64,000 nt of DNA from Photobacterium aquae (GTDB taxonomy: Bacteria; Pseudomonadota; Gammaproteobacteria; Enterobacterales; Vibrionaceae): NCBI RefSeq assembly GCF_001029445.1, contig NZ_LDOT01000012.1, positions 186,001 to 250,000 on the forward strand. Reading direction: 5' to 3'. Positions within the stretch are counted from its first letter, which is position 1. Each line of letters opens with the position of its first letter. This document shows, in pieces, positions 50,639 to 61,692 of this stretch. The translations under genes and the position numbers were made by a program. The notes below the pieces were generated by a model. The model was not told where the DNA came from. It made no database searches and was given only the letters and a program-made list of their open reading frames with translations.

Positions 50639-51349
50639 CTAACGAAGAATTTTCTCGATTTCTTCCTGACTGGTATGTCGGATATCCTTGCCCTTGACGA
50701 AATAAATGATGTACTCACAAATATTCTGGCAACGATCCCCCACCCGCTCTATTGAACGTGCCGACCACATTACCTGCAGCACATTGGGAATAGATCGCGG
50801 ATCTTCCATCATATAAGTCATCAGTTGACGAATTATCGCTTCATATTCGCGGTCAATCCTATCATCTTCCTGATAAACCTCTATCGCCGCCTTCACGTCC
50901 ATTCGGGCAAACGCATCGAGTACCTCATGGAGCATACGCACGGCCTGCTGGCCCAGCGCTTCCAACGACACCAGCAAGTTATACTGCTTGTTGGTGAAAT
51001 TCTCGAGTGCCACCTTGGCAATGCTCTCGGCGACATCACCGATACGCTCAAGATCGGTAATAGTCTTGATAATCGCAATCACCAACCGCAAATCACTGGC
51101 TGTTGGCTGGCGCTTGGCAATGATCCGGGTACAGGCTTCGTCGATAGCCACTTCCATCGCATTCACCTTGTGATCATCTTTGATCACCCGGCGCGCCAAT
51201 TCGACATCTTGGCGATGCATCGCCCGCAGGGCATCAGCAAGTTGCTGCTCCACCAAACCACCCATCGCCAGCACATGGGTACGAATGCTTTCTAGCTCGG
51301 CATTGAACTGACCGGAAATATGACGGCCAAGGCTGATATTGTCTAACAC
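50639..51349 (-). CDS. phoU: Phosphate signalling protein PhoU
   Basis: PhoU links the Pst transporter to PhoR and silences the Pho regulon when phosphate is ample. The start is the GTG at 51349, preceded by AAGGAG six bases upstream, which gives 236 residues and the family N-terminus [19 protein letters not shown]. Two PhoU helical-bundle repeats are visible, with the metal-binding E(R/A)xxD motifs such as [11 protein letters not shown] and [11 protein letters not shown]. An open frame upstream to 51442 overlaps pstB and is rejected. It is the last gene of pstC-pstA-pstB-phoU. Confidence 0.95.
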   Translation of the reverse strand: MLDNISLGRHISGQFNAELESIRTHVLAMGGLVEQQLADALRAMHRQDVELARRVIKDDHKVNAMEVAIDEACTRIIAKRQPTASDLRLVIAIIKTITDLERIGDVAESIAKVALENFTNKQYNLLVSLEALGQQAVRMLHEVLDAFARMDVKAAIEVYQEDDRIDREYEAIIRQLMTYMMEDPRSIPNVLQVMWSARSIERVGDRCQNICEYIIYFVKGKDIRHTSQEEIEKILR

Positions 51350-51359
51350 GTATTGCTCC

Positions 51360-52178
51360 TTAACCGTAACGACCGGTAATGTAATCTTCGGTCCGTTTTT
51401 CTCGCGGCGTGGTAAATATGTCATTGGTCGAGGTGTACTCAACCAACTCTCCCATATACATAAAAGCGGTATTGTCCGACACCCTTGCAGCCTGCTGCAT
51501 GTTATGGGTAACGATAATCACGGTATATTTATCTTTTAAATCGTTAATCAGCTCTTCGATGGTCAGGGTCGATATCGGATCCAAGGCCGAGGTTGGCTCA
51601 TCGAGCAGCAATACCTCAGGCTCTATCGCAATCGCCCGAGCTATAACCAGTCGCTGCTGCTGACCGCCAGAGAGACCAAATGCATTTTCATGCAAGCGAT
51701 CCTTGACTTCATCCCACAGCGCCGCGCCGCGCAACGAGCTTTCGACGGCATCATCAAGCATACGGCGGTCTTTGACCCCCTGCAGGCGAAGGCCGTAAAT
51801 CACATTCTCATAAATAGATTTAGGAAATGGATTCGGCCGCTGGAACACCATTCCAACCCGACGGCGCAATGAGGCAACATCCACCTGACTATCGTAAATA
51901 TTCTGGCCATGAAGCATGATTTTGCCATCGACACGGCACCCCTCCACCAGCTCGTTCATCCTATTGATGCAGCGCAGCAAGGTTGATTTACCACAGCCAG
52001 ACGGCCCGATAAACGCAGTTACCTGCCCCTTGGCAATCCGCATGTTGATATCAAACAGCGCCTGGGTATTACCGTAGTGCAAATCCAACCCCTCGATGGA
52101 CAGGGCGGTTTGCGCTTCCGGCAAAGCAGACAAATCAACAGGCTCAAACAGGCCAATGGGTGAATTAAGTGAAAACAT
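51360..52178 (-). CDS. pstB: Phosphate ABC transporter ATP-binding protein PstB
   Basis: PstB is the ATPase that powers high-affinity phosphate import. The 272-residue protein has Walker [10 protein letters not shown] at about residues 58-66, the signature LSGGQQQR near 167 and Walker [13 protein letters not shown] near 189. The gap to pstA is 23 bp and to phoU 10 bp, so it is tightly embedded in the pst operon. Confidence 0.97.
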   Translation of the reverse strand: MFSLNSPIGLFEPVDLSALPEAQTALSIEGLDLHYGNTQALFDINMRIAKGQVTAFIGPSGCGKSTLLRCINRMNELVEGCRVDGKIMLHGQNIYDSQVDVASLRRRVGMVFQRPNPFPKSIYENVIYGLRLQGVKDRRMLDDAVESSLRGAALWDEVKDRLHENAFGLSGGQQQRLVIARAIAIEPEVLLLDEPTSALDPISTLTIEELINDLKDKYTVIIVTHNMQQAARVSDNTAFMYMGELVEYTSTNDIFTTPREKRTEDYITGRYG

Positions 52179-52201
52179 ACGCTATCTAGTATCTCGCTTC
52201 G

Positions 52202-53794
52202 CTATTGCTCTAATGAACGGAACTTCTCTCGCAAATGGTTGCGAATGCCAATGGCTGTCAGGTTCAAACCTATGATCACGGTAACCAGCAAAAATGAGGT
52301 GGCATAGACCAACGGCTTCGCCGCTTCGACATTCGGGCTCTGGAACCCCACATCATATATATGATAACCAAGATGCATGAATTTACGATCCAAATGCAAG
52401 TAGGGAAACTGGCCATCAATCGGCAGTGACGGTGCCATCTTAACCACCCCTACCAACATCAGCGGCGCTACCTCGCCAGCTGCACGCGCCACCGCGAGGA
52501 TCAACCCGGTCATGATCGCCGGGCTAGCCATCGGCAACACAATCCGCCACAGCGTTTCTGCCTGCGTAGCACCCAACGCCAGCGAACCGTGGCGTACCGA
52601 GTTGGGGATCCGTGACAAGCCTTCTTCTGTCGAGACGATCACCACCGGCAACGTCAATATCGCCAGGGTCAGTGCCGACCACAAGATCCCCGGGGTGCCG
52701 AATGTGGGAGCCGGCAGCTCGGCCGAGAAAAAGACATTATCAATACCGGCACCGACGATATAAACAAAAAAGCCCAGACCGAATACGCCATAGACAATCG
52801 ACGGGACCCCGGCAAGGTTGATCACGGCCACCCGAATCAGCTTGGTGAAGGCATTGCGGCCGGCATATTCATGCAGGTAGACCGCCGCCAACACGCCCAG
52901 CGGGGTCACGATCACGCTCATCAACAGCACCATGAAAACCGTACCGAAAATAGCAGGGAACACGCCGCCTTCGGTATTGGCCTCTCGGGGATCATCGCTG
53001 ACAAAACTGCCCAACTTCAAAAACCAATGGCTGACTTTACCCAGCAGGCTCATCTGGTTGGGTTGCCATACCGACAAGACTTGGTCGAGAGGCAGCCTGA
53101 TTTCCTGCCCGGTCATCACCCGGATCACCAAGGCATCGCGAGCCAACAGGCGGCGTAACGAGTGCATGGTCTGCTCAAGAGTTCGGTACTGCTGCTCCAA
53201 GCCCGCTCGCGACGTATCACTGCCGCCATTTTTCCGCAACTGCTCGAACTGATGCGAAAGCTCCGCCAGCTCTGTTTTCTCCAGCCGGATAAGCTCACGA
53301 CGAATCGTCTCTGCTTCCTCCAGCCGCTCGGCAAGCTGAGTCAGGCTGACCTTCTCTCCATCATTGTAAAGTGCCACCGGCACACCGTAAGCCAGGCCAT
53401 TCTTCAGCCTCTCAACCACGGCAACGTCATCCAATAGGTGCTGTTTTTTGACATAGGGAGCCAATACAGTGACAAAATCGCTACCCAGCACCTCGCGGTT
53501 TCCGGTCTTGATAACATAGCGTTCAATCTTGTCACCAGCAAACCCTGCCGTATCGACACCTGCATCTTTCAGTTGCTGTAATGGCACCCATTTGCGCTCA
53601 TACAGCTCACCAATCACCACACTGCGATGGCCCGCCTGCTCGATATCAAACTGGTAAACCGGCGCAGGCCAAAAGTAGCCGAGCCCCTTCCAGCCAATCA
53701 GCAACAGCAACCCGAGCACAGCCAACAGGCTCAAACTTACCGCTCCGGCCGTCAGCCAGATCCACGGTGCTCCCGACCGGACCCAGTTAACCAT
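52202..53794 (-). CDS. pstA: Phosphate ABC transporter permease PstA (long form)
   Basis: PstA is one of the two membrane channel subunits of the Pst phosphate importer. At 530 residues it is far longer than E. coli PstA (about 300). A first membrane helix (about residues 12-33) is followed by a roughly 230-residue extracytoplasmic region with a helical, Glu/Arg-rich coiled segment, then the standard permease core (about 285-515) with its EAA-like loop near SLALGATQAETLWRIVLPMASP. The start lacks a good ribosome site and may be coupled to pstC 42 bp upstream. Confidence 0.94.
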   Translation of the reverse strand: MVNWVRSGAPWIWLTAGAVSLSLLAVLGLLLLIGWKGLGYFWPAPVYQFDIEQAGHRSVVIGELYERKWVPLQQLKDAGVDTAGFAGDKIERYVIKTGNREVLGSDFVTVLAPYVKKQHLLDDVAVVERLKNGLAYGVPVALYNDGEKVSLTQLAERLEEAETIRRELIRLEKTELAELSHQFEQLRKNGGSDTSRAGLEQQYRTLEQTMHSLRRLLARDALVIRVMTGQEIRLPLDQVLSVWQPNQMSLLGKVSHWFLKLGSFVSDDPREANTEGGVFPAIFGTVFMVLLMSVIVTPLGVLAAVYLHEYAGRNAFTKLIRVAVINLAGVPSIVYGVFGLGFFVYIVGAGIDNVFFSAELPAPTFGTPGILWSALTLAILTLPVVIVSTEEGLSRIPNSVRHGSLALGATQAETLWRIVLPMASPAIMTGLILAVARAAGEVAPLMLVGVVKMAPSLPIDGQFPYLHLDRKFMHLGYHIYDVGFQSPNVEAAKPLVYATSFLLVTVIIGLNLTAIGIRNHLREKFRSLEQ

Positions 53795-53836
53795 AGTGTG
53801 CCATCGACTTTGTCACTATTACTGTCTCCTCCGCCA

Positions 53837-56065
53837 TCAGAGCGAACTATATTTATCCCGTAGCCTCTGTCTTACCAGTTCAGCGACGGTATTGAAAATA
53901 AAGGTAAATACAAACAACACAAATGCGGCAAGGAACATCACCCGGAAATGCGAACTACCCACTTCGCTCTCGGGCATTTCAATGGCGATCGTTGCCGCCA
54001 GTGTCCGCATCCCCTCCAGGACATTCCAATCCATCACCGGCGTATTGCCCGTTGCCATCAGCACAATCATGGTCTCGCCCACCGCTCGTCCCAGCCCCAT
54101 CATCACCGCCGAGAAGATACCCGGGCTGGCCGTGAGCAGCACCACGCGAGTCAACGTCTGCCAATGGGTCGCCCCCAATGCCAATGAGCCACTGGTCAAA
54201 TGCCCCGGCACCGAAAAAATCGCATCCTCGGCAATCGAAAATATGGTCGGTATCACGGCAAAGCCCATCGCAATCCCGACCACCAGGGAATTGCGCTGAT
54301 CATACCCAAGCCCCCATTCGTTGGTCAGATAAACGCGCACATCGCCGCCGAAAAATGCATTTTCCAGCGGCTGGCTCAGGCTAAAGCAGCCATAGCCCAC
54401 CAGCACAATCATCGGGATCAACAGCAAGATATGGAAGCCACTCGGCACCTTGTGTCGCCAGCTGCCTGGCAACTGTGACCATCCCAGCCCCACCAGTACC
54501 ATGCTCATAGGAAACAACACCAACAGCAACACAATCCCGCTGAGGTTCTCCTCGATGATCGGAGCAAGCCAGATCGCGGCCAAAAAACCAAGGATCACGG
54601 TCGGCAAGGCTTCCATCAGCTCAATAGTTGGCTTGACGACCCGACGCATCCGCGATGACATAAAATAAGCCGTATATATTGCACCGCCCAAAGCCAGCGG
54701 AATCGCAAAAAACAACCCATACAGGGCGGCCTTTGCCGACCCAAAGACAATCGGCAACAAGCTCAGCTTGGGCTCGAACTCATCGCTGGCCGAGGTGGAC
54801 TGCCAGACATAATCAGGCTCGGGATAGCCTTCATACCAAATTTTCTGCCATAGCGAGGCAATGCCGATCTCAGGATGGCGGTTATCAACCGCATAGATCT
54901 GCCAACGATGCCCCGTGACCGCAACCAGGCGATCGGCACGAGGTGATATCACCAAATGATCGGGCAATGGCTGGCTGAAAATCATCTCTTCGTAAATAGC
55001 ACTGTCAGACGTGGTGTAGAAAGCCTCGAGCATGCCGTTGTCGAGCAGGGTGAAAAAACCCTTGCGGGTGTACTCAGGAACAATCTTGAGAATTTTGCCT
55101 TTGGCAGAAGCAAAATCACGCGCCTTGATTAATTTGCGCTGACCGTCTCTGACAATTTCAAACCACTGGGAAACAACATCACCTGATTCATCAGAGACCA
55201 GCAACGAGTTGGCCCCCGACAACAAGGCCAGCTGGCTGCCTTCTCCCATGATGTCTGTCATCTTAACGGCATCACGCAGCGTTGCCCCTTGCTCGCCCAG
55301 AGTAAAGACATTGAGTTTCTGCTCAGTCAGTACGTAGGCCGTTGCGGCATCCGGCGTTACTGCCACGCCGCGCACCGGCGAACTAATACCGTTAATTTCA
55401 TACGAATGTGCCTCCCATTGCGGCACTCCTGCTGGCGACGTATTGAACCCTGAGAAAAAACGCCGGACCAACAAACGGTTGTCAGCGGTAACACCCAGCA
55501 TCACGGCACGCTGCTCACGAACGGAAATGGCTAGATGGGTAATAGGCTGGCGAAGGGGATCAAGCTGCTGCACAGGCTTGCCGAACGGATAGTCCAATGA
55601 AAATGCACTGCCATCGCTGGACGGGTTCGGCACAAATACCATTTTTGCCACTGCCACCTGCCCTTGACTGCCTCCCAAAGCAATCAGATCTTCGTCAGGC
55701 AGAGCCGTTGCAACACTGGTCGTGTCATCCAACAGGCTAGCCTGTCCCAATGATTTCCCTGCATTGGCCCCGACCAGAGACACCACATCAATCTGGCCGT
55801 GGTCGGAAACCCGGTAAGCCTTGTCGTTATACTCACTCAGGCGGATCAGGGCGGGAGAATCGGCAAAGTCCACATCCAACGTCTGGCGTGGTGTGACCTT
55901 CACCGCGGAAAAGATAGGCAAGATGACATAAAGCAGGAAGAAGAATATCAATACGAGGGTGAAAAGGACGGAAATCCCACCGGCGGTTACCCCTACGCGG
56001 GCTAGTTTGTCTTTAACCTTACGGCCGGGACTGTCTCCCAACAATATTGCACCGGCCTTCGCCAT
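53837..56065 (-). CDS. pstC: Phosphate ABC transporter permease PstC (long form)
   Basis: PstC is the other channel subunit of the Pst importer. With the start at the ATG at 56065 (GAGG five bases upstream) it has 742 residues, more than twice the E. coli length. After one membrane helix (about residues 27-52) comes a periplasmic region of about 380 residues with repeated beta-rich units suggestive of a propeller, then the permease core with LALGATHWQTLTRVVLLTASPG near residue 630. It is the first gene of the pst operon, with a Pho box about 97 bp upstream. Confidence 0.94.
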   Translation of the reverse strand: MAKAGAILLGDSPGRKVKDKLARVGVTAGGISVLFTLVLIFFFLLYVILPIFSAVKVTPRQTLDVDFADSPALIRLSEYNDKAYRVSDHGQIDVVSLVGANAGKSLGQASLLDDTTSVATALPDEDLIALGGSQGQVAVAKMVFVPNPSSDGSAFSLDYPFGKPVQQLDPLRQPITHLAISVREQRAVMLGVTADNRLLVRRFFSGFNTSPAGVPQWEAHSYEINGISSPVRGVAVTPDAATAYVLTEQKLNVFTLGEQGATLRDAVKMTDIMGEGSQLALLSGANSLLVSDESGDVVSQWFEIVRDGQRKLIKARDFASAKGKILKIVPEYTRKGFFTLLDNGMLEAFYTTSDSAIYEEMIFSQPLPDHLVISPRADRLVAVTGHRWQIYAVDNRHPEIGIASLWQKIWYEGYPEPDYVWQSTSASDEFEPKLSLLPIVFGSAKAALYGLFFAIPLALGGAIYTAYFMSSRMRRVVKPTIELMEALPTVILGFLAAIWLAPIIEENLSGIVLLLVLFPMSMVLVGLGWSQLPGSWRHKVPSGFHILLLIPMIVLVGYGCFSLSQPLENAFFGGDVRVYLTNEWGLGYDQRNSLVVGIAMGFAVIPTIFSIAEDAIFSVPGHLTSGSLALGATHWQTLTRVVLLTASPGIFSAVMMGLGRAVGETMIVLMATGNTPVMDWNVLEGMRTLAATIAIEMPESEVGSSHFRVMFLAAFVLFVFTFIFNTVAELVRQRLRDKYSSL

Positions 56066-56145
56066 GTATTCCTCAATCGTTAACGTAAATCTCTTGTCGG
56101 GTGTGATGACCCTGGCTAAGCCATTGATAGCCAAGCTGACCCTAC

Positions 56146-56151
56146 ATAGTA
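56146..56151 (-). promoter_or_regulatory. -10 box of the pst promoter
   Basis: TACTAT on the leftward strand, ten bases downstream of the Pho box. PhoB-dependent promoters have the Pho box in place of a -35 element with this spacing. Confidence 0.6.
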
Positions 56152-56161
56152 TTGCACCAAG

Positions 56162-56179
56162 ATGACAATTATATGACAA
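56162..56179 (-). promoter_or_regulatory. Pho box upstream of pstC
   Basis: The leftward strand reads TTGTCATATAATTGTCAT, two TGTCAT half-sites 11 bp apart, a close match to the PhoB consensus CTGTCATAWAWCTGTCAY. It lies about 97 bp before pstC with a -10 element ten bases on, so PhoB activation of pstCAB-phoU is very likely. Confidence 0.8.
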
Positions 56180-56406
56180 GCCAGGCTCTCCGGCTAATGG
56201 CGAGAGGCCTCTTGCGCAGCAATCGACTGAAATAAAATCACTCTTGTGTGCTGCGCGCCAATGTAGACCTTTTTCAACCGGTTGGCTGTGACTTGAAGCC
56301 TAGACAGCCCAGACACATGGCCACATAATGTCTATATACCCAAGTGGTATTCAATCGCACCATCGGCACCACTGCCACCCAGCCTCAGAGACAAAAGGAT
56401 ATGACG

Positions 56407-56910
56407 ATGAAGCACCTAATTATTACTGTTATTGGCACCGACCAGCCCGGATTGGTCGAAACACTGTCTGATACGGTTTACCACAACCACGGTAACTGGC
56501 TTTCCAGCAGCCTGAGTAAATTGGCCGGCCAGTTCGCCGGGATCCTACAAGTAGAAGTTGCCGACGAGCATACAACGGCCCTCCACCGCGCCCTCACCGA
56601 TATCCCATCACTCCAAGTGCATATTGTTGAAGAGCAGCGCCAAACCGACACGCCGACCCAGCTTCACAACATGCTGGTCACAGGCAATGACCGGGCCGGT
56701 ATAGTCAAAGACGTCACCACCAAGCTCACCGAGCTCGGGGTTAATATCAACAAGCTCAAAACAACTACTGACAGCGCACCCAACTGGGGCTACCCCATTT
56801 TCACCGCCGATTTCCGACTAGAGCTTCCTCATGGGCTCTCTCTCGAGCATGTCCAAGAGCAGATCGAAAATATCGCCGATGATCTCAATATCGATATTGA
56901 TAACAACTGA
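56407..56910 (+). CDS. GcvR-like ACT-domain regulator
   Basis: A 167-residue protein made of two ACT domains (about residues 1-80 and 88-160), with ITVIGTDQPGLVETLSDTV and VTGNDRAGIVKDVTTKL. It belongs to the GcvR-like family, whose best-known member modulates GcvA control of the glycine cleavage system by binding glycine. The start at 56407 is chosen over the ATG at 56401 and the frame start at 56344 because AAGGAT is then eight bases upstream. It precedes ppk but an unrelated function is likely; the ligand is unknown. Confidence 0.85.
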   Translation: MKHLIITVIGTDQPGLVETLSDTVYHNHGNWLSSSLSKLAGQFAGILQVEVADEHTTALHRALTDIPSLQVHIVEEQRQTDTPTQLHNMLVTGNDRAGIVKDVTTKLTELGVNINKLKTTTDSAPNWGYPIFTADFRLELPHGLSLEHVQEQIENIADDLNIDIDNN

Positions 56911-56932
56911 TCCCCAAACGGTTAGCGCGAGG

Positions 56933-56960
56933 CCAGCCGTGATTCGCCGAATGCGGCTGG
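56933..56960 (+). repeat. Hairpin between the GcvR-like gene and ppk
   Basis: CCAGCCG and CGGCTGG pair around a 14-base loop. There is no T-tract, so it is more likely an mRNA structure than a full terminator. Confidence 0.45.
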
Positions 56961-56999
56961 TGACGCCATAACCCCAAACCGCTTATCAGTGGAATGACC

Positions 57000-59090
57000 A
57001 TGAGCACGGAATCACTCTATATCGAAAAAGAACTTAGCTGGCTATCTTTCAACGAGCGCGTCCTGCAAGAAGCGGCAGACAAATCAGTCCCGCTTATCGA
57101 ACGGGTTCGCTTCCTCGGCATATTCTCAAGCAATACCGACGAGTTCTACAAAGTCCGCTTTGCCGATGTAAAACGGCGGATCCTGATCAACGAAGAGCAA
57201 GGGGGCGACGAAAACGCCAAAGAGCTGCTCAGCAAAATCCAAAGCCGGGTTCTCAAACTCAATCAGGACTTCGATACCCTGTATAATGAAATCCTGCTCG
57301 AAATGGCCCGCCGCCATATTTTCCTTGTCAACGAACAGCAGCTCGACGACAACCAAAAAGTCTGGCTCCGCAAATACTTCCGCAGCCAAATCCTGCCCCA
57401 TATCACCCCCATTCTGCTCAATAGCAAAATCAACCTGCTGGCGTTCCTCAAAGACGAATACTCCTATCTCGCCGTCGACATGCAGCAGGGCAACACCAAG
57501 CGCTACGCCTTGATCGAAATTCCGACCGACCAACTGCCTCGATTTATCCAGCTCCCCGAAGCCAAAGGAAAAAGGCGGAAGACACTCATATTGCTAGATA
57601 ACATTATCCGGTTCTGCCTTGATGATATCTTCAGCGGCTTTTTCGACTATGACAGCCTTGCGGCCTATTCGATGAAAATGACCCGCGATGCCGAATACGA
57701 CCTCAGCCAAGAAGTGGAACACAGCCTGCTCGAGCAGATGTCCGAAGGGCTCAACCAGCGGCTGACTGCGATGCCGGTCAGGTTCGTCTACCAACGCGAC
57801 ATGCCAGCCGACATGGTCGATGTTCTATGTGACACATTGAAGATTTCCAGTTACGACAGCATCATTCCCGGCAGCCGCTACCATAACTTCAAGGATTTCA
57901 TTGGCTTCCCCAATGTCGGGCGCAGCTATCTCGAAAACAAGCCGCTGCCACCTATCGAAAGCTACCAGTTCATCAGCGCCCGCAATGCATTCGAGGCGAT
58001 AAAGAAGCAGGATATTCTGCTGTACTACCCTTACCATACCTTCAATCACATGACTGAACTGGTCCGTCAGGCATCGTACGATCCGAAAGTACGCAGCATT
58101 AAAATCAATATCTACCGGGTCGCCAAAAACTCGCGGATCATCGAGTCAATGATTGATGCCGCCAACAACGGCAAGCGGGTTACCGTAGTGGTCGAGCTCC
58201 AAGCCCGCTTCGACGAGGAGGCCAACATCGTCTGGGCCCGCCGCCTGACCGAGGCCGGGGTTCATGTTCTCTTCGGTGTACCGGGCCTGAAAATTCATTC
58301 GAAACTATGCCTGATCACTCGGCAGGAAGAGGACGAGCTGGTCCGCTACGCCCATATCGGCACCGGCAACTTCCATGAGAAGACCGCCAGGATCTATACC
58401 GACTTCTCACTGATGACCAGCAACAAGACCATTACCGACGAAGTCAGGATGGTCTTCAGCTATATCGAAAATCCATACCGGCCGGTGAAATTCAGCCACC
58501 TCATCGTATCGCCACGTAACTCACGATCACGACTTTACGATCTTATTGACCGTGAAATTGCCCACGCCAAGCAAAAACTACCGGCAGGTATTACACTAAA
58601 GGTGAACAATTTGGTCGATAAGGGTTTGATTAACCTGCTCTACCAAGCCAGCAATGCCGGAGTGAGAATCCAGCTTATCATTCGGGGGATGTGCGCCCTG
58701 ATCCCCGGTATAAAGGGGATCAGCGATAACATCACGGCGATCAGCATCATTGACCGCTTCCTCGAACACCCTCGGGTCACCGTATTCGAAAACAACGGCG
58801 ACCCCGAGGTCTTCATCTCCTCAGCTGACTGGATGACCCGCAATATCGACAACCGAATTGAGGTGGGCTGCCCAATTTACGAACCGGCATTGAAAAAGAA
58901 GATCATCGATATTCTCACAATTCAACTGTCAGATACCGTAAAAGCCCGAGTGCTCGACAAAGACATGACTAACCACTATGTCCCACGGGGTAACAAACGC
59001 AAAATCCGTTCGCAGACTGAAATTTACGACTACCTCAAACACTCGGAAAAGCAGCTGAAAAGAACTGCGGAAAAGAGCAATAGCCAATGA
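57000..59090 (+). CDS. ppk: Polyphosphate kinase
   Basis: Ppk polymerises the gamma phosphate of ATP into inorganic polyphosphate. With the start at the ATG at 57000 (GTGGA upstream) it has 696 residues. The autophosphorylated and catalytic histidines are His433 in KIHSKLCLI and His452 in [15 protein letters not shown], matching E. coli His435 and His454. N-terminal [15 protein letters not shown] and the PLD-like C-terminal domains are standard. It overlaps ppx by four bases (ATGA), so the two are translationally coupled. Confidence 0.97.
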   Translation: MSTESLYIEKELSWLSFNERVLQEAADKSVPLIERVRFLGIFSSNTDEFYKVRFADVKRRILINEEQGGDENAKELLSKIQSRVLKLNQDFDTLYNEILLEMARRHIFLVNEQQLDDNQKVWLRKYFRSQILPHITPILLNSKINLLAFLKDEYSYLAVDMQQGNTKRYALIEIPTDQLPRFIQLPEAKGKRRKTLILLDNIIRFCLDDIFSGFFDYDSLAAYSMKMTRDAEYDLSQEVEHSLLEQMSEGLNQRLTAMPVRFVYQRDMPADMVDVLCDTLKISSYDSIIPGSRYHNFKDFIGFPNVGRSYLENKPLPPIESYQFISARNAFEAIKKQDILLYYPYHTFNHMTELVRQASYDPKVRSIKINIYRVAKNSRIIESMIDAANNGKRVTVVVELQARFDEEANIVWARRLTEAGVHVLFGVPGLKIHSKLCLITRQEEDELVRYAHIGTGNFHEKTARIYTDFSLMTSNKTITDEVRMVFSYIENPYRPVKFSHLIVSPRNSRSRLYDLIDREIAHAKQKLPAGITLKVNNLVDKGLINLLYQASNAGVRIQLIIRGMCALIPGIKGISDNITAISIIDRFLEHPRVTVFENNGDPEVFISSADWMTRNIDNRIEVGCPIYEPALKKKIIDILTIQLSDTVKARVLDKDMTNHYVPRGNKRKIRSQTEIYDYLKHSEKQLKRTAEKSNSQ

Positions 59091-60634
59091 CAGAGCATAC
59101 ACGGCCACGGGAAATCGCGGCCATCGATATGGGTTCAAATAGCTTTCATATGGTCGTAGCGCGCGTAGTCGGCCAAAGCCTGCAAATAGTCAGCCGGCAC
59201 AAACAGCGGGTCCATCTGGCCTCTGGGCTGGATGAGCACCACAACCTCGACCAACCGTCCATCCAGCGCGGCCTCAACTGCCTAGCCATGTTCGCCGAAC
59301 GTTTGCAGGGGTTCGAGCCGGACAACGTCAGAATTGCCGCCACCTATACCCTGCGCCAAGCCAACAATGCCCATGTCTTCCTAAAGCGGGCCGAAACCTT
59401 GCTGCCCTACCCCATCGAGATCATCCCCGGCACAGAGGAAGCCCGCCTGATCTACCTCGGGGTCGCCCACACCCAACCCGATACCGGGCGCAAGCTTATT
59501 GTCGATATCGGCGGGGGAAGCACCGAACTGGTCATTGGCGAGGGGTTCGAGACAGAACTGACCTACAGCAAACATATGGGCTGTGTCAGCTACAACCAGC
59601 ATTATTTCCCCAAGGGCAAAATCAGCAGCAAGCGGATGGCCGCCGCCCAACTGGCCGCCGAGCAGAAACTGGAGAGTATCGCCAGCCTCTATACCCGAGC
59701 GGGATGGCAGGCTGCTATCGGCTCGTCAGGCACCATCAAGGCGATACGCGAAGTGCTGATCGGACTCGGTTACAATGACGGCATCATCACCCCCGAGCGG
59801 CTGGACAAACTTTATGAGGCCATCCTCAAGGCCAAGCACTATGACGATCTCGCCTTCGAGGGACTGAGCGATGATCGCAAACCGGTCTTCGCTGCGGGCG
59901 TCGCGATCCTATGTGCGGTATTCAAATCACTCGCTATCTCCGAAATGGTCTTTTCCGATGGGGCATTACGGGAAGGCTTGCTATATGAAATGGAAGATCG
60001 TTTCCGCCACAGTGATATCCGAACCCGAACCGCCAGCGCAATGGCAAAACAATATAACGTGGACATAGCCCAAGCCAACCGGGTCAAAGACTGCGCCGAG
60101 ATGCTCTACAACCAAATCGACTCTCACCCGGGGCTGGCCAGAAGCGAACTGGCGACCCTGCTCAACTGGGGAGCGCTGCTGCATGAGGTAGGCTTGAGTA
60201 TCAGCTACCCGGGTTTCCACCGTCATTCGGCCTACCTGCTGCGCCACTCGACCATGCCGGGATTCAACCTCGAGCAGCAAACCGTTCTGGCGACCTTGGT
60301 TCGCTTCCAGCGAAAAAGCCTCAAGTTCGAAGAAATGCCAGAACTCAGCATCTACAAACGCAAGCATCTCTATCCGCTGATCCGAACCTTGCGCCTTGCG
60401 GTCGTGCTCAACGGCCAGCGCAGTGACGAACCGCTACCGAGCATCACCGTCACTGCCGACAAAGAAACCTGGCTTTTGACCCTCCCTCCCAACTGGGAGC
60501 AAGACAACCGCCTACTGGCCGCCGACCTGCGCCAAGAACAAGAGTATTGGCAAAAAGTCGGCTGGTCACTGCAATTGGGGGAGCACACCGACGAGAAGCC
60601 AGCCGAGAAGCCAGCCGAGAAGCCGGAGAACTAA
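59087..60634 (+). CDS. ppx: Exopolyphosphatase
   Basis: Ppx removes terminal phosphates from long polyphosphate chains. The 515-residue Ppx/GppA protein has the ASKHA-type motifs [16 protein letters not shown] and [17 protein letters not shown], with a C-terminal HD-like domain ([21 protein letters not shown]). The tail carries three copies of a short EKPA unit encoded by 12-bp direct repeats. Its start overlaps ppk. Co-transcription of the synthesising and degrading enzymes is the rule in this family. Confidence 0.96.
   Translation: MTEHTRPREIAAIDMGSNSFHMVVARVVGQSLQIVSRHKQRVHLASGLDEHHNLDQPSIQRGLNCLAMFAERLQGFEPDNVRIAATYTLRQANNAHVFLKRAETLLPYPIEIIPGTEEARLIYLGVAHTQPDTGRKLIVDIGGGSTELVIGEGFETELTYSKHMGCVSYNQHYFPKGKISSKRMAAAQLAAEQKLESIASLYTRAGWQAAIGSSGTIKAIREVLIGLGYNDGIITPERLDKLYEAILKAKHYDDLAFEGLSDDRKPVFAAGVAILCAVFKSLAISEMVFSDGALREGLLYEMEDRFRHSDIRTRTASAMAKQYNVDIAQANRVKDCAEMLYNQIDSHPGLARSELATLLNWGALLHEVGLSISYPGFHRHSAYLLRHSTMPGFNLEQQTVLATLVRFQRKSLKFEEMPELSIYKRKHLYPLIRTLRLAVVLNGQRSDEPLPSITVTADKETWLLTLPPNWEQDNRLLAADLRQEQEYWQKVGWSLQLGEHTDEKPAEKPAEKPEN
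60593..60625 (+). repeat. 12-bp direct repeats at the 3' end of ppx
   Basis: Two full copies and one partial copy of GAGAAGCCAGCC encode the [11 protein letters not shown] tail. Such repeats change copy number easily by slippage but stay in frame, so the tail length is probably variable and tolerated. Confidence 0.7.
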
Positions 60635-60656
60635 TTCAAATACGACAATAGCAACA

Positions 60657-60685
60657 GGCTGGCCGTCACTCTTCTACGGCCAGCC
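60657..60685. terminator. Terminator between ppx and pstS
   Basis: A perfect 10-bp stem (GGCTGGCCGT / ACGGCCAGCC) between the convergent genes, overlapping the last pstS codons. It can serve both transcripts, though the T-tracts are poor. Confidence 0.65.
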
Positions 60686-61670
60686 CGAGTTGATCCAGCG
60701 TTTGGCTGACCACGTTGGCCGGCAGCGAGACATACCCGTCCTTGGCCACCAGCTCCTGCCCCTGTGCCGACATGACAAAGCGGATAAACTCGGCGACCAG
60801 CGGCGAGAGCGGCTTGCCTGGCGGCCGGTTAATGTAGATATACAGGTAACGAGAGAGCGGGTAATTGCCATTGACCGCGTTTTTCACCGTCGGCGCAACG
60901 TACTCCGTTCCCTTGCGGGCAATCGGCAATGCCCGGATCCCCGTCATCTGGTAGCCCACCCCGGAGTAGCCAATCGAATTGAGCGAACTGGCGACCGACT
61001 GCACGACCGAGGCCGAGCCCGGCTGCTCATTGACATTGTTGCGAAAGTCCCCGTGGCACAGGGCCTTTTGCTTGAAATACCCATATGTGCCCGACACCGA
61101 GTTGCGCCCATAGAGCTGGATATCGCGCTTGGCCCAGTTACCCGTCAGTCCCAGTTGCCCCCAGCGGGTGATCGGCTGGGTACTGCCGCAACGCAGGGTC
61201 CGTGAATAGATCGCATCCAACTGCGAAAAATTCAGTCCCTTGATTGGGTTGTCTTCATGAACGAACACCGCTAGGGCATCGATAGCCACCCGGATCTCGG
61301 TCGGTTTATAGCCAAACTCCTGCTCGAAAGCCGCCAGCTCACGGGATTTCATCCGCCGACTCATCGGCCCAAGCTGGGCCGTCGCCTCAACCAAGGCCGT
61401 TGGTGCCGTCGATGAACCGGAAGCCTGGATCTGGATATTGACACTCGGGTAGTAACGCTTGAATTCTTCAGACCAGTAGGTCATCAAATTGGCGAAAGTA
61501 TCCGAGCCGACCGATGACAAATTCCCGGAGATACCCGTGACCTCCCGGTACTGGGGAAGATCGTGGTTTTGCACCAACTCCCCTTCGGCAAATACCGTTG
61601 CCGGGAGATATCCCGCGGCAGCCAACATCACACCGGTGATACCTGCCGACAGGCGTCGAATCATAGTCAT
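60666..61670 (-). CDS. pstS: Phosphate-binding periplasmic protein PstS
   Basis: PstS captures phosphate in the periplasm for the Pst importer. The start at 61670 has AAGGA six bases upstream and gives 334 residues with a signal peptide (about 1-28, cleavage after FAE or VFA). The mature protein has the SBP motifs [24 protein letters not shown] and [13 protein letters not shown], typical of the PBP-like PstS family. It is unlinked from pstCAB and follows phoR, with a hairpin in the gap. An open frame to 61793 lies inside phoR and is rejected. Confidence 0.93.
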   Translation of the reverse strand: MTMIRRLSAGITGVMLAAAGYLPATVFAEGELVQNHDLPQYREVTGISGNLSSVGSDTFANLMTYWSEEFKRYYPSVNIQIQASGSSTAPTALVEATAQLGPMSRRMKSRELAAFEQEFGYKPTEIRVAIDALAVFVHEDNPIKGLNFSQLDAIYSRTLRCGSTQPITRWGQLGLTGNWAKRDIQLYGRNSVSGTYGYFKQKALCHGDFRNNVNEQPGSASVVQSVASSLNSIGYSGVGYQMTGIRALPIARKGTEYVAPTVKNAVNGNYPLSRYLYIYINRPPGKPLSPLVAEFIRFVMSAQGQELVAKDGYVSLPANVVSQTLDQLGLAVEE

Positions 61671-61692
61671 GGCTATTCCTTGCAAACAACAA

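Larger units (their letters stand above)
56066..56406. other. Divergent regulatory region between pstC and the GcvR-like gene
   Basis: About 340 bp with no gene. The left half holds the Pho box and -10 element of pstC, annotated separately. The right half presumably carries the promoter of the rightward GcvR-like gene; I see no clear consensus there. Confidence 0.6.
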
